A stretch of 64,000 bases of DNA from Dawidia soli (GTDB taxonomy: Bacteria > Bacteroidota > Bacteroidia > Cytophagales > Cyclobacteriaceae), in the NCBI RefSeq assembly GCF_018598185.1, contig NZ_JAHESC010000032.1:1-64000 (forward strand). The letters run 5' to 3'. Positions 57,501 through 64,000 of the stretch are shown one piece after another. The translations under genes and the position numbers were made by a program. Each line of letters starts with the position of its first letter. The stretch's first letter is position 1. The notes beneath the pieces were generated by a model. The model made no database searches and had not been told where the DNA came from. It saw nothing but the letters and a program-made list of their open reading frames with translations.

Positions 57501-59210
57501 ACAACTTCCAACCAAAAGTCTAGCACAAAAATACTGGATGTTCCAGACTTTTTGAACAAATACGGCGACAGGGTGGTGACAGAATACCTTCGTGAGAACC
57601 AAGACGTAAACAGGCGGCTCAACGACCCATTGTCTCTTTCAACAAGACAGCCAGAAGAGTATGTCGAGGACGCGGCGCATAAAGTTTCCGGCCGAGTGGC
57701 GGTGCTTTCCACCAAAATGCAGCACGACTTTTACACCGAAATTAGTACTCGGTACAACGAGTTGATTGAGTACCTGAAACAAGTTGACGAATATGACCTT
57801 GAAGTGGAGGCTATGGACTTGGCGACGGAGACGTTGAAAAGCAGCGTCATAAAAATGGGCAAAGGAGGCCGCAGTCAGTTCGGAGACGATTCCATTCTCG
57901 AGACTGTGATGGCAAACGTGCTCCGCAAACCTTTCACGGCTCCGGAATTGAAGAACCTGTTGACGGAATCACTAGATGCTCGCGATGCCATAGTGATCCA
58001 AACGCAGATCAAAGACGAATTTGAGACTTATTTGAGTAATGCGCTCAATCAAGAATTGGCGGAAAACAAGAAGAAGTATGAGCGACTTAGGGAAACGGAT
58101 TTGAAGAAGGACGACCAAACGCTCGTCGACGCAGCTGTCAACGACGCGGTTAAAACGGCGCTCGGTGTCGTTGACCAAAATGACAAATTTACTTCGTTAG
58201 AGGCACTTGCTAAGGATCGCATAACGGAGATATATCGCGCACGAAAGACCTATATGTTGAACCTCCTGAACTTCTTTCATATTGGACGTGAGCTGTATTA
58301 CCCGATCGTGACTTTCGATGGCGCACAAGAATTAATTTATTCGGTGTTCCTTGGCTTCGTGATCGACGAAAAACGCAAAAACCCCTACGCACCGAGCGCG
58401 ATACGACTTCGTTTTGCAATCAGCAATAGCAGCAAGTATATCGCCATGCCTGCGAGTTACACGAAAGATGTCACCGCCATTATCGGCGCCAGTATGTCAT
58501 TGGATAAGACAGCAAATATAGAAACCGTCTTAAATAAATGGGAGGAAGCGATTAAAACGAGTGCCGCTGATCGAAAGGTGCGCTACATTATTACCGGCAA
58601 CTTATTACAGGCGTACGGTTCATTCAACGGAAAACTCGTCAGCTATACGACGGCTGATGGCAACATCAAAAAAGGCATACTGATGCCCGAAAGCTGGAAT
58701 CCCAAGGAAGAGAAAAATCAAAAGGTGATCGTTCCTATCGCCCGATCGATCAACTTAATACGTGCGATTCCTATTGGCCGCCAACTTCTTACCAACGTCG
58801 GCGTTTCTTTCTTTCGCCAGGCAGACCGATACAAGATTATCGTCGCGGCAAGCCGCGCCAAGGGCGGAGATCTGTACCTGCATCCCGGAATCCTGAATTT
58901 GGTTGACGGCGGAAATTTTGAAAAGACGGGCAACTCGATGGCAGCAGCAGTATCCGTAAATCAAATTGATGAATTTGTGAGCATCCTTCAAAAAGATTTT
59001 AACGACACAGTCTCGCTGACACCAGAGCAATTTGCCCTCATTCAAAAGGAACTACCGGCGAAGGCACCTCGCAAGACTGTTAACATGAACCTACCACCGC
59101 CGCGAGAGCGAGTGCCACCGCCGCCGCCATTGACACTGCCATCCCCACCAAGCGAATTGGAGTTGGAAGCAATAGCTCTCGAACTAGAGCTTGAGCTACT
59201 TGAATTATAA
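54516..59210 (+). CDS. Giant methyltransferase-Strawberry notch helicase fusion
   Basis: I choose ATG 54516 (MISVVDNQEL), 9 codons after the first possible Met. 1564 residues. N-terminal helical part, then an N6-type methyltransferase: 'FEPSAGNGLLT' (SAM motif, near 123) and NPPFG (near 180). Next the SF2 helicase of the Strawberry notch type: Walker A 'GDQTGIGKGR' (near 431), 'MILDEAHN' (near 560), 'LSATF' (near 588), and motif VI 'QKRGRVNRTGQI' (near 953). The C-terminal 500 residues are helical, ending in a Pro-rich and Leu/Glu tail. Such fusions occur in phages, plasmids and ICEs and probably defend or replicate the element's DNA. Head of the 54.5-61.5 kb run. Confidence 0.88.
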   Translation: MISVVDNQELFISRVAGDLAGHVKHTKLTLEKLALQFNIANKTAVKELTEAALIRAARQITVTSLEIATKYQKIVELYNAQPNLSHRTSHSVSLQQYSTPAPIAYLAGLYVNADEDISIFEPSAGNGLLTIAANPANVTVNEIDTVRLANLRREAYRQVLMQDGARPFIMLRNHFDAVLTNPPFGEIPKLKFDGFTIGALEHHMALIALQTMRDEGKAAIIIGGHNRFDKKGRLQQGPNRFFMNYLYSHYHVDDVVNINGRKLYARQGTGVRIRLILIAGRKGIPEGAAPLADVSRDQVIETFEALFERIIPHVRPRNQVKMKRVVELEAEALELELTLLDANEELGMPYNPASDACVVLDTVIPDSMGYEAHTAVYRLKEEVGGDIDEYVRGKLGYDTKYELCQALSAEQIDAVALAVHNIEQGGGMIIGDQTGIGKGRIASAVIRYGVLRGKRPVFLTEKANLFSDIYRDLAAIGSAHLVPFIVNNRESKTDIKDEDGQIIFQAPPTSEQERIFREKLLPANYDFILATYSQFNSPEKKPIKPGFLQSVAKDTVMILDEAHNASGASNVGSLLQSVISKAAGVLFLSATFAKRPDNMPIYAMKTAIQEASMTRDELVEAINHGGVALQEVLSSQLVAEGQMLRRERSFEGVEVNYITLYDKEQEHKAIADNITSILRDIIDFQRHYINPEVERLDHILAPEGKQSTLTEGTSQAGVDNQPFVSKVFNVINQMLFSIKAGSVADRAIARLKEGKKPVIAFASTMGSFVEQMETDHGQPVSDGDTLDADFAEVLQRGLDGVLRYTETDAAGDREHKVFDITEFSSQAQAEYHRIRKHIKSVSTGITISPIDVVIAKIEEAGYSVAEVTGRKFTLQLNKKGSKALVLARKKINTNDAFRQFNNNEVDVLMINQSGSTGASAHAIVTNKVPKEQVKQRVMIVLQAELDINTEVQKRGRVNRTGQIIKPIYDYVNSAIPAEMRLMMMLQKKLKSLDANTTSNQKSSTKILDVPDFLNKYGDRVVTEYLRENQDVNRRLNDPLSLSTRQPEEYVEDAAHKVSGRVAVLSTKMQHDFYTEISTRYNELIEYLKQVDEYDLEVEAMDLATETLKSSVIKMGKGGRSQFGDDSILETVMANVLRKPFTAPELKNLLTESLDARDAIVIQTQIKDEFETYLSNALNQELAENKKKYERLRETDLKKDDQTLVDAAVNDAVKTALGVVDQNDKFTSLEALAKDRITEIYRARKTYMLNLLNFFHIGRELYYPIVTFDGAQELIYSVFLGFVIDEKRKNPYAPSAIRLRFAISNSSKYIAMPASYTKDVTAIIGASMSLDKTANIETVLNKWEEAIKTSAADRKVRYIITGNLLQAYGSFNGKLVSYTTADGNIKKGILMPESWNPKEEKNQKVIVPIARSINLIRAIPIGRQLLTNVGVSFFRQADRYKIIVAASRAKGGDLYLHPGILNLVDGGNFEKTGNSMAAAVSVNQIDEFVSILQKDFNDTVSLTPEQFALIQKELPAKAPRKTVNMNLPPPRERVPPPPPLTLPSPPSELELEAIALELELELLEL

Positions 59211-59239
59211 AACGATCAATATAATCATACGCACAAAAT

Positions 59240-60838
59240 ATGAGCAAACGACCAAATAGTGGATATATCGCCCTTTTGAACGAACAGGGTTACGCACGCT
59301 TCGCGTCAGAGTATGACGTGCAAAGCTTGCCACAAACATTTCGAAAGAGCCACGACTTTGTCGTAAAAACTACGAATAACTTTTCCGACTGGAGCTTGTA
59401 CCATAAAAGCGAACCTATCAGGAGAACAATCGACTTGTATCTGGCAAAGCTCGCCGAGCATTTGAAAGAGAAAGCACCACCGAAAACCGAAAATTTGCCA
59501 GTCAAATCTGACCGTGCGCGGCGTGCTGTTAAAAAACACAGGCCCGACAAACAGAACAAAACTAAGAGGTCACATAGTCAGCGCGACACAAAACGAGTTG
59601 AACAAATTCGTGACGAAGTAAAGTTTATTCGACGTTTCGTGGCGCTGCACAATAAAAGAAAATTACCTAGTGCAATTCTGAGCCTTGTTAAGTCGCTGCA
59701 GAGGGCAATTGCTCAACGAATTATCAGAAAAACGTCACCGTTTCGCGAAGAAATTCAAATGATCCAGGACAAGCTAGTCGACGCGTACAATGAGGCGAAA
59801 GGCGACACTCTAGATATTAAAATTAGTGATAAAGATTTGCCTCGTCTTGTATCAATAGCAGGCGGCGAACAAGTTTATCCGTCCATACAGATCATTAAAC
59901 GCTATATAGGCATGCAGGGCAAGGAGCTTCCAGATAACGTCCTCGGTTCATTCCTAAAACAAATTGAGAATGCAATAAAAAGCCAAAAAGTGGCAAACGA
60001 AGACCCGTATTATGATAACGTAAAGGCTATCCAAAATTCGGTGAAGAAGCTGCGGGGTGGCAACAAATTAAAGATTGCGAAGGTTGCACTAAACGGCCTT
60101 GAGGGAATCGTGAACAGTTGTGGCTGCATCAAATCGTCGGCGAGGAAAAATGATCAACATGAAAAAGCAATAGATGACTACAACTCAGGTGTCTCCAGGT
60201 ACTTACCTGGCAAGAGAGCTAAAGTTTACGACAAAGGGCTGAACGGGGTAATAAGCGCCCGAGAAATGGCTGAGCGTGAATTTGATGTTTTGAACTTCAC
60301 TCATCCGTGGCTCTCGTTGTTTGGTAAGCCAGAGAAAAACTTCTCCATGATGTTTCATGGCGAACCGCACGCCGGTAAGAGCATTCTGCTCTTGAAGTTT
60401 GCTGAATATCTCGCTAACCACTTCGGAAATGTCCTTTACGTTTCTAGCGAGGAACATGATTCGAAAACTCTTTCAAAGAAGCTCGATGTATTGATGCCTG
60501 TCAAGCCTGAACGGCTCGGCTTTTGGGGTAACATCGACGAGCCTGACTTGTCGCTTTTCGACTTTGTCATTATCGATTCTGTCAATGACCTGGGATTAAA
60601 GATCAGCGACTTCAAACGAATGATCAAAGAATACCCGGGCACCGGCTTTATCCTGGTTCTCCAGCACACGAAAGCTGGCGACTATCGGGGCGGAAAGGAT
60701 TGGGAACACTTAGTACAGATTGGTGCCGAGGTCACAAAAGGCGTTGTCACGGTCTACCGAAATCGGTATGGTGTTTTCGGCTCTTTCAACTTCTGGCAGT
60801 ATTTTCGGACGACGCCTGCACAATTCCAAGAAACATAA
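59240..60838 (+). CDS. RecA/RadA-like P-loop ATPase
   Basis: 532 residues. The first 330 are basic and helical, with a repeated motif 'RFVALHNKRKLPSAILSLVKSLQRAI' and 'RYIGMQGKELPDNVLGSFLKQIENAI' that suggests a duplicated helical unit. The C-terminal ATPase starts 'HPWLSLFGKPEKNFSMMFHGEPHAGKSILLLKF', with Walker A GEPHAGKS, then 'GNVLYVSSEEHDS' and Walker B 'FDFVIIDSV', 'GFILVLQHTKAGDYRGG'. This is a RecA-fold (AAA_25/RadA-type) domain. It could be a replicative helicase loader, a recombination ATPase or a DNA-packaging motor; no portal or terminase exists here, so packaging is a possibility. Confidence 0.72.
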   Translation: MSKRPNSGYIALLNEQGYARFASEYDVQSLPQTFRKSHDFVVKTTNNFSDWSLYHKSEPIRRTIDLYLAKLAEHLKEKAPPKTENLPVKSDRARRAVKKHRPDKQNKTKRSHSQRDTKRVEQIRDEVKFIRRFVALHNKRKLPSAILSLVKSLQRAIAQRIIRKTSPFREEIQMIQDKLVDAYNEAKGDTLDIKISDKDLPRLVSIAGGEQVYPSIQIIKRYIGMQGKELPDNVLGSFLKQIENAIKSQKVANEDPYYDNVKAIQNSVKKLRGGNKLKIAKVALNGLEGIVNSCGCIKSSARKNDQHEKAIDDYNSGVSRYLPGKRAKVYDKGLNGVISAREMAEREFDVLNFTHPWLSLFGKPEKNFSMMFHGEPHAGKSILLLKFAEYLANHFGNVLYVSSEEHDSKTLSKKLDVLMPVKPERLGFWGNIDEPDLSLFDFVIIDSVNDLGLKISDFKRMIKEYPGTGFILVLQHTKAGDYRGGKDWEHLVQIGAEVTKGVVTVYRNRYGVFGSFNFWQYFRTTPAQFQET

Positions 60839-60856
60839 ACTAAAACAAACATATAT

Positions 60857-61303
60857 ATGTCAAACTTCATCGGAAAAATTTTGGGAAGAGGCGCTAAGGA
60901 AACGATCGAAGCCATCGGCAATACCATTGACAAGATCGACAAGTCCGACGAGAAGCTTTCGCTGCAACTGAGGTATAAAGAATTAATCCTTGAAATGGAA
61001 GGGGCATACCTTGCTTACGAAGGAAAACTTCTGGAAAGTCAATCAAAAATCGTCGAGTCGGAAACAAAGGGCGAGAGCTGGCTTCAACGAAACTGGCGCC
61101 CCAGCCTCATGGTGATGTGCATGTTTATAGTCTTCAATAACTATGTGCTCGTTCCTTATTTTGGGATGCCTACAACCGTGCTTGACGATCACATCTGGTT
61201 GCTTATTGAGATGGGCGTTACGGGTTATGTCGCGGGGAGATCCTTGGAAAAAATCACCGATAAGCTTGCTCCGGTATTAGCAACCACGAAAAAGAAAGTA
61301 TAG
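60857..61303 (+). CDS. Holin-like 3-TM protein
   Basis: 148 residues. A helical N-terminus (1-75) is followed by 'ESWLQRNWRPSLMVMCMFIVFNNYVL', a pattern typical of the GTA_holin_3TM family, then a second and possible third membrane segment ('HIWLLIEMGVTGYVAGRSLEKI') and a basic end. Holins make the pores that let endolysin reach the wall. Here the lysozyme is in the minus-strand operon 24 kb away, so lysis genes are split. It starts 18 bases after the ATPase. Confidence 0.78.
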   Translation: MSNFIGKILGRGAKETIEAIGNTIDKIDKSDEKLSLQLRYKELILEMEGAYLAYEGKLLESQSKIVESETKGESWLQRNWRPSLMVMCMFIVFNNYVLVPYFGMPTTVLDDHIWLLIEMGVTGYVAGRSLEKITDKLAPVLATTKKKV

Positions 61304-61324
61304 GTATCGTGAGGGTGCAGTATT

Positions 61325-61513
61325 ATGGAAGAAGGCAAAAAACTTTCACTAAGTTTCTTTAAAGACTTCCTGAAAAAGAGGGGGAGAAACTTCACGGACG
61401 AGCAAATTAGCCAAATTCGGGAATCACTTTATATTCTCGCAGAATTAGACTATCTTATAACCGTAAACAAAGATGGGAATCTACCCAGACAAAGGCTTGA
61501 ATTTCCCCCTTAA
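61325..61513 (+). CDS. Hypothetical 62-residue protein
   Basis: Basic, helical ('FFKDFLKKRGRNFTDEQISQIRESLYILAELDYLI'), not recognised. It sits between holin and recombinase with short spacings (21 and 15 bases), so it is part of the same transcript; a directionality factor for the recombinase is a reasonable guess from size and position but unsupported by sequence. Confidence 0.55.
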   Translation: MEEGKKLSLSFFKDFLKKRGRNFTDEQISQIRESLYILAELDYLITVNKDGNLPRQRLEFPP

Positions 61514-61528
61514 AAGTCAGAAAATTGT

Positions 61529-63097
61529 ATGAGCAAAAAAGTTGTTATTTATCCCCGCGTTTCAACGGACGAACAACGTAAATCGGGCTATTCCATTCCT
61601 CACCAGGAAGCTGTGTTGAACAAGAGTTGCGAGATAAGAGGGTGGACAGTTGATCGAACGTTTATCGAGGATCACTCCGCCAAAAATTTCAATCGACCGT
61701 CCTATAAAGAGCTGTTTAAATATTGCAAAGCCAACAAGCATTCAATTGACTATGTATTGGTCACAAAGTGGGATCGATTCTCCAGGAACGTTGGCCATGC
61801 TTTAGCAGAAATTGAAAAATTTGCAGCTATCGGGATAGAAGTAAATGCCGTCGAAGAGTGGATAGACTTCTCCATTCCGCAAAACTACCTATTACTGGCT
61901 GTATATCTGGCTATGCCAGAAGTGGACAATAAGGTACGGGCACAGAATGTCGTAAATGGGATAAGAGGAAGTTGGAAAAGCGGACGTTGGATCGGCATTG
62001 CTCCGGTAGGGTATAAGAATGGACGAGATTTGGAGAATAAGCCGATCCTGATGGTGAACGAGAGCGAAGCCGCGCTTGTGCGTGAAGCATTCGAGCGGTT
62101 TTCGACAGGCTTATTTGAACAACAGGAACTTCGGAAGTTGATGTGGAAGAAAGGACTTCAGCTTAGCAGATCAAGGTTTCCTGCGATGCTCAAGAATTCT
62201 GTCTATTGCGGACGGGTATATGTGCCAGCATATAAGTCTGAGCCGGAGCAAATTGTGCGAGGTGTCCATCAAGCCATCGTGCCGGAGGAGCTTTTTGATA
62301 AAGTTCAAAATGTGTTGGCACCAGCGGCCAAAGTATCAAAGCGACGTTACGAAGCAATGGAGGATGCAACCCCTTTGCGTGGCCTTTTCTATTGTCCTGA
62401 ATGTGGTGGCACCCTGACAAGTTCCGCATCGAAAGGGCGCACAGCTTACTACTGGTATTACCACTGCCAGGGCAAATGCAACTTTCGGCTGTCAGCCATC
62501 AAAACCCACGATATAGTGTCGGACTACTTTGACTCTCTGCGAATAGATGATGATATAGCCGATCTTTTTCTGAAAGTAAAAGAAAACTATTATCAAAACC
62601 AGGACAACGTCCGTTCTCAAAACATCAAACTATTTACGGAAAAGCTGAAAGCAGCGGAAGAACAACTTGTAAGGTTGGAGCACAAATTCGTCAATGATCT
62701 GGTCGACAAGGAAAGCTACAACCTATTACGACCGCGGTATTTGGCTGAAGTCAGAGTACTTAGAATCGATTTGAAAGCTCTGACAGACGCGGCGAGCGAC
62801 GCTATGACGTACATTAGATCAACCGTTGATATAGTCCAAAATTTGCGCAAATTCTACGAAGAGGCGACTACGCCGCTCAAGCAAAAACTCGTTGGTTCGC
62901 TGTGCGGAAAGAAATTTACCATTCAAAATTCTCACTATCGAACCGCTCAGGAAAGCGCAATAATCGCGGTTCTGAAAGGATTTAAACAGTTTATAAAAGA
63001 AAATGGGTGCTCATCTGAGCACCCATTCCTGTTAAGTAGTCCGTACGGGAATCGAACCCGTGTTACCAGAATGAAAATCTGGTGTCCTAACCCCTAG
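61529..63097 (+). CDS. Large serine recombinase (integrase)
   Basis: 522 residues. Catalytic domain: Ser12 in 'VIYPRVSTDEQ', Arg and 'VLVTKWDRFSRN' (conserved D-R-x-x-R); recombinase domain with 'GIAPVGYKNGRD'; zinc ribbon 'YCPECGGTL...CQGKCNF' near 289-325; coiled coil from about 360. It likely inserts the element. The last 20 codons coincide with tRNA-Glu on the other strand (ending SPYGNRTRVTRMKIWCPNP) and the preceding 12 with its terminator, so the natural end of the protein has been replaced or extended by host DNA at the integration point; the native stop is not visible. Confidence 0.9.
   Translation: MSKKVVIYPRVSTDEQRKSGYSIPHQEAVLNKSCEIRGWTVDRTFIEDHSAKNFNRPSYKELFKYCKANKHSIDYVLVTKWDRFSRNVGHALAEIEKFAAIGIEVNAVEEWIDFSIPQNYLLLAVYLAMPEVDNKVRAQNVVNGIRGSWKSGRWIGIAPVGYKNGRDLENKPILMVNESEAALVREAFERFSTGLFEQQELRKLMWKKGLQLSRSRFPAMLKNSVYCGRVYVPAYKSEPEQIVRGVHQAIVPEELFDKVQNVLAPAAKVSKRRYEAMEDATPLRGLFYCPECGGTLTSSASKGRTAYYWYYHCQGKCNFRLSAIKTHDIVSDYFDSLRIDDDIADLFLKVKENYYQNQDNVRSQNIKLFTEKLKAAEEQLVRLEHKFVNDLVDKESYNLLRPRYLAEVRVLRIDLKALTDAASDAMTYIRSTVDIVQNLRKFYEEATTPLKQKLVGSLCGKKFTIQNSHYRTAQESAIIAVLKGFKQFIKENGCSSEHPFLLSSPYGNRTRVTRMKIWCPNP
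63002..63027 (-). terminator. Terminator of tRNA-Glu
   Basis: AATGGGTGCTCA/TGAGCACCCATT, 12-bp perfect stem, with TTTTCTTTT following on the minus strand. It lies inside the recombinase reading frame. Confidence 0.85.
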
Positions 63098-63108
63098 ACG
63101 AACGGACC
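63037..63108 (-). tRNA. tRNA-Glu (TTC)
   Basis: Full cloverleaf on the minus strand: acceptor GGTCCGT/ACGGACT, anticodon stem-loop CCAGA-TTTTCAT-TCTGG with anticodon TTC, T-loop TTCGATT, discriminator A. No encoded CCA. It borders the recombinase and is the probable integration target. Confidence 0.95.
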
Positions 63109-63169
63109 TTGTTCGTTTTTGCTACCTTGGCTCGTAAACTCAGTTTGAGTGTGAGCGCGAGAGTGAAGA

Positions 63170-63219
63170 AAAAACAGAGTGACTGTGTTCGCATTCGCTC
63201 TCACACTCACTCTGTTTTT
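63170..63219 (-). terminator. Terminator between tRNA genes
   Basis: AAAAACAGAGTGA and TCACTCTGTTTTT pair perfectly (13 bp) over a 24-base loop that itself contains a partial stem. Placed directly after tRNA-Met on the minus strand. Confidence 0.75.
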
Positions 63220-63220
63220 G

Positions 63221-63294
63221 TAGCGCGGGGGGGAGTTGAACCCCCGACCTTTGGGTTATGAATCCAACGCTCTAACCACCTGAGCTACCGCGCC
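63221..63294 (-). tRNA. tRNA-Met (CAT)
   Basis: Minus-strand cloverleaf: acceptor GGCGCGG/CCGCGCT, D-arm TAGCTCAG, anticodon loop TTCATAA (CAT), T-arm GGGGG-TTCAACT-CCCCC, discriminator A. The sequence cannot tell elongator Met from Ile2 (lysidine-modified) with certainty. Confidence 0.9.
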
Positions 63295-63548
63295 CTACTT
63301 TCCCCTTCCAATTCAGACTTGCGTCTGTCCCGTTTTTGGGAGCGCAAACATACGAAGTCGGGAACAATATCCAATGATTTCTGCGAATTTGTTTCAAAAA
63401 AGAGGAAATCGTTGGGTCCGCCATTTGCCCCCTTGCAGTAGCGGCTTCCACGCTTGGCGTGCAGGGCGACGCGACTTAAGTGCCGCTTTACCGTTAGGTA
63501 AGGGCGAAGTATCCCCCACTTTACTCCCACCCAAAACGATGGCCCGCG
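63295..63548. other. Intergenic host DNA
   Basis: 254 bases between tRNA-Met and mgsA. It should hold the tRNA promoter; I see no gene. A GC-rich stretch of host character begins near 63560. Confidence 0.3.
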
Positions 63549-63980
63549 TTACAACGGCCGGTTGTTGTAATCCGTAAAATCCGGCACCCCGCGGGTGTAA
63601 CCGTCCAGGAATATCGGGGATGAAAACAGCAGGTCGGCGGTGGCGCGGTTACAGGCCATGGGGATGTTCCAGACGACGGCCAGGCGGAGCAGGGCTTTGA
63701 TGTCGGGGTCGTGGGGCAGCGGGGCCAGGGGGTCCCAGAAAAAGATCAGGGCGTCGATGCGGCCTTCGGCGATCAGCGCGCCGATCTGCTGGTCGCCGCC
63801 CAGGGGGCCGCTTTGTAAGCGGTGTACGGGCATGCCGATGGCTTCTGCCAGCAGGCGGCCGGTGGTGCCGGTGGCAAAGACCTCGCAGGCCAGCATGCTG
63901 TCGCGGTGCGACTTCGACCATTCAATTAATTCTTTCTTCTTATTGTCGTGAGCCACAAGGGCTATGTGTTTTTTGGTCAT
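63549..63980 (-). CDS. mgsA: Methylglyoxal synthase
   Basis: 143 residues from ATG 63980 (MTKKHIALVAHDNKK); an in-frame Met 12 bases earlier is also possible. Family motifs in order: 'IALVAHDNKKKELIEW', 'ATGTTGRLL' (phosphate binding), 'SGPLGGDQQIGALIAEGRID' with the catalytic Asp region, 'LIFFWDPL', 'HDPDIKALLRLAVVWNIPMACNRATAD'. It converts dihydroxyacetone phosphate to methylglyoxal and phosphate. GC-rich third positions compared with the neighbouring island genes mark it as host backbone. Confidence 0.95.
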   Translation of the reverse strand: MTKKHIALVAHDNKKKELIEWSKSHRDSMLACEVFATGTTGRLLAEAIGMPVHRLQSGPLGGDQQIGALIAEGRIDALIFFWDPLAPLPHDPDIKALLRLAVVWNIPMACNRATADLLFSSPIFLDGYTRGVPDFTDYNNRPL

Positions 63981-64000
63981 GGCGAAAGTCAAATCCGGCT

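Noticed and set aside
59240-60838. Annotation as DnaB replicative helicase
   Set aside because: The RecA-like domain is short and of the RadA/AAA_25 type; DnaB N-terminal domain and family motifs are absent.

Overview
The window reads as a Bacteroidota chromosome (probably Cytophagia or Chitinophagia; genus not assignable). The evidence is the -7 boxes of the type TAnnTTTG, the DUF3347/DUF305/HMA copper cluster, the secreted small proteins, and the family membership of nearly every recognisable gene. The backbone is visible only at the far right: mgsA plus tRNA-Met and tRNA-Glu. Almost everything else looks accessory and layered.

Layout. (1) 1-11.3 kb is a heavy-metal region: an ArsR-regulated mercury-type transporter fused to a thioredoxin-like domain, a VOC protein and a small Cys-rich protein on the minus strand, then a copper operon (HMA chaperone, DUF3347 protein, DUF305 protein, CopA ATPase, multicopper oxidase with a CopB-like tail) and a CDF transporter. 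(2) Three related direct repeats at 2.7, 11.3 and 15.0 kb (tRNA T-arm-like sequence, terminator hairpin, 3' remnant of the same unknown ORF) punctuate the left part and look like scars of successive island insertions. (3) 12-28.3 kb is a defence-type island: HEPN-motif proteins including an ApeA-like protein, an HNH protein, an AbiC-like membrane protein, a Schlafen/AlbA protein, an Mrr-like endonuclease, several XRE regulators and an AAA ATPase, mixed with decayed genes and an IS256 remnant. (4) 28.3-33.8 kb holds a DNA-damage-type pair, an error-prone DnaE2-like polymerase operon and a divergent SRAP-domain gene, sharing a two-operator promoter region. The same operator pair recurs at 51.3 kb.

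(5) 33.8-44.3 kb is a compact minus-strand operon that I read as the structural and lysis module of a virus without a tail. It has a beta-rich spike-like protein, an L,D-transpeptidase-like protein, a GH108 lysozyme, a peptidoglycan-binding membrane protein, several small beta-rich proteins that are candidate jelly-roll capsid proteins, small membrane proteins and a transglutaminase-fold protein. No terminase, portal, HK97-type capsid or tail gene is visible. (6) 44.8-48.6 kb carries an OLD-family nuclease next to a two-gene unit coding a CHAT (caspase-like) protein and a small membrane protein, a possible undescribed defence system. (7) 48.7-54.0 kb has a conserved hypothetical, an SpoIIAA-like protein, a decayed paralogue and an atypical LigD. 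(8) 54.5-63.1 kb is a plus-strand operon-like run: a giant methyltransferase/Strawberry-notch helicase, a RecA-like ATPase, a 3-TM holin, a small protein and a large serine recombinase that runs into tRNA-Glu, marking the right end of the element.

Inference: about 28.3-63.0 kb is one integrated virus-like element that brought its own repair polymerase, ligase, helicase/methylase, lysis genes and cargo defence, inserted by the serine recombinase beside tRNA-Glu. The left boundary is not resolved; the defence island and metal genes may be part of it or older neighbours.
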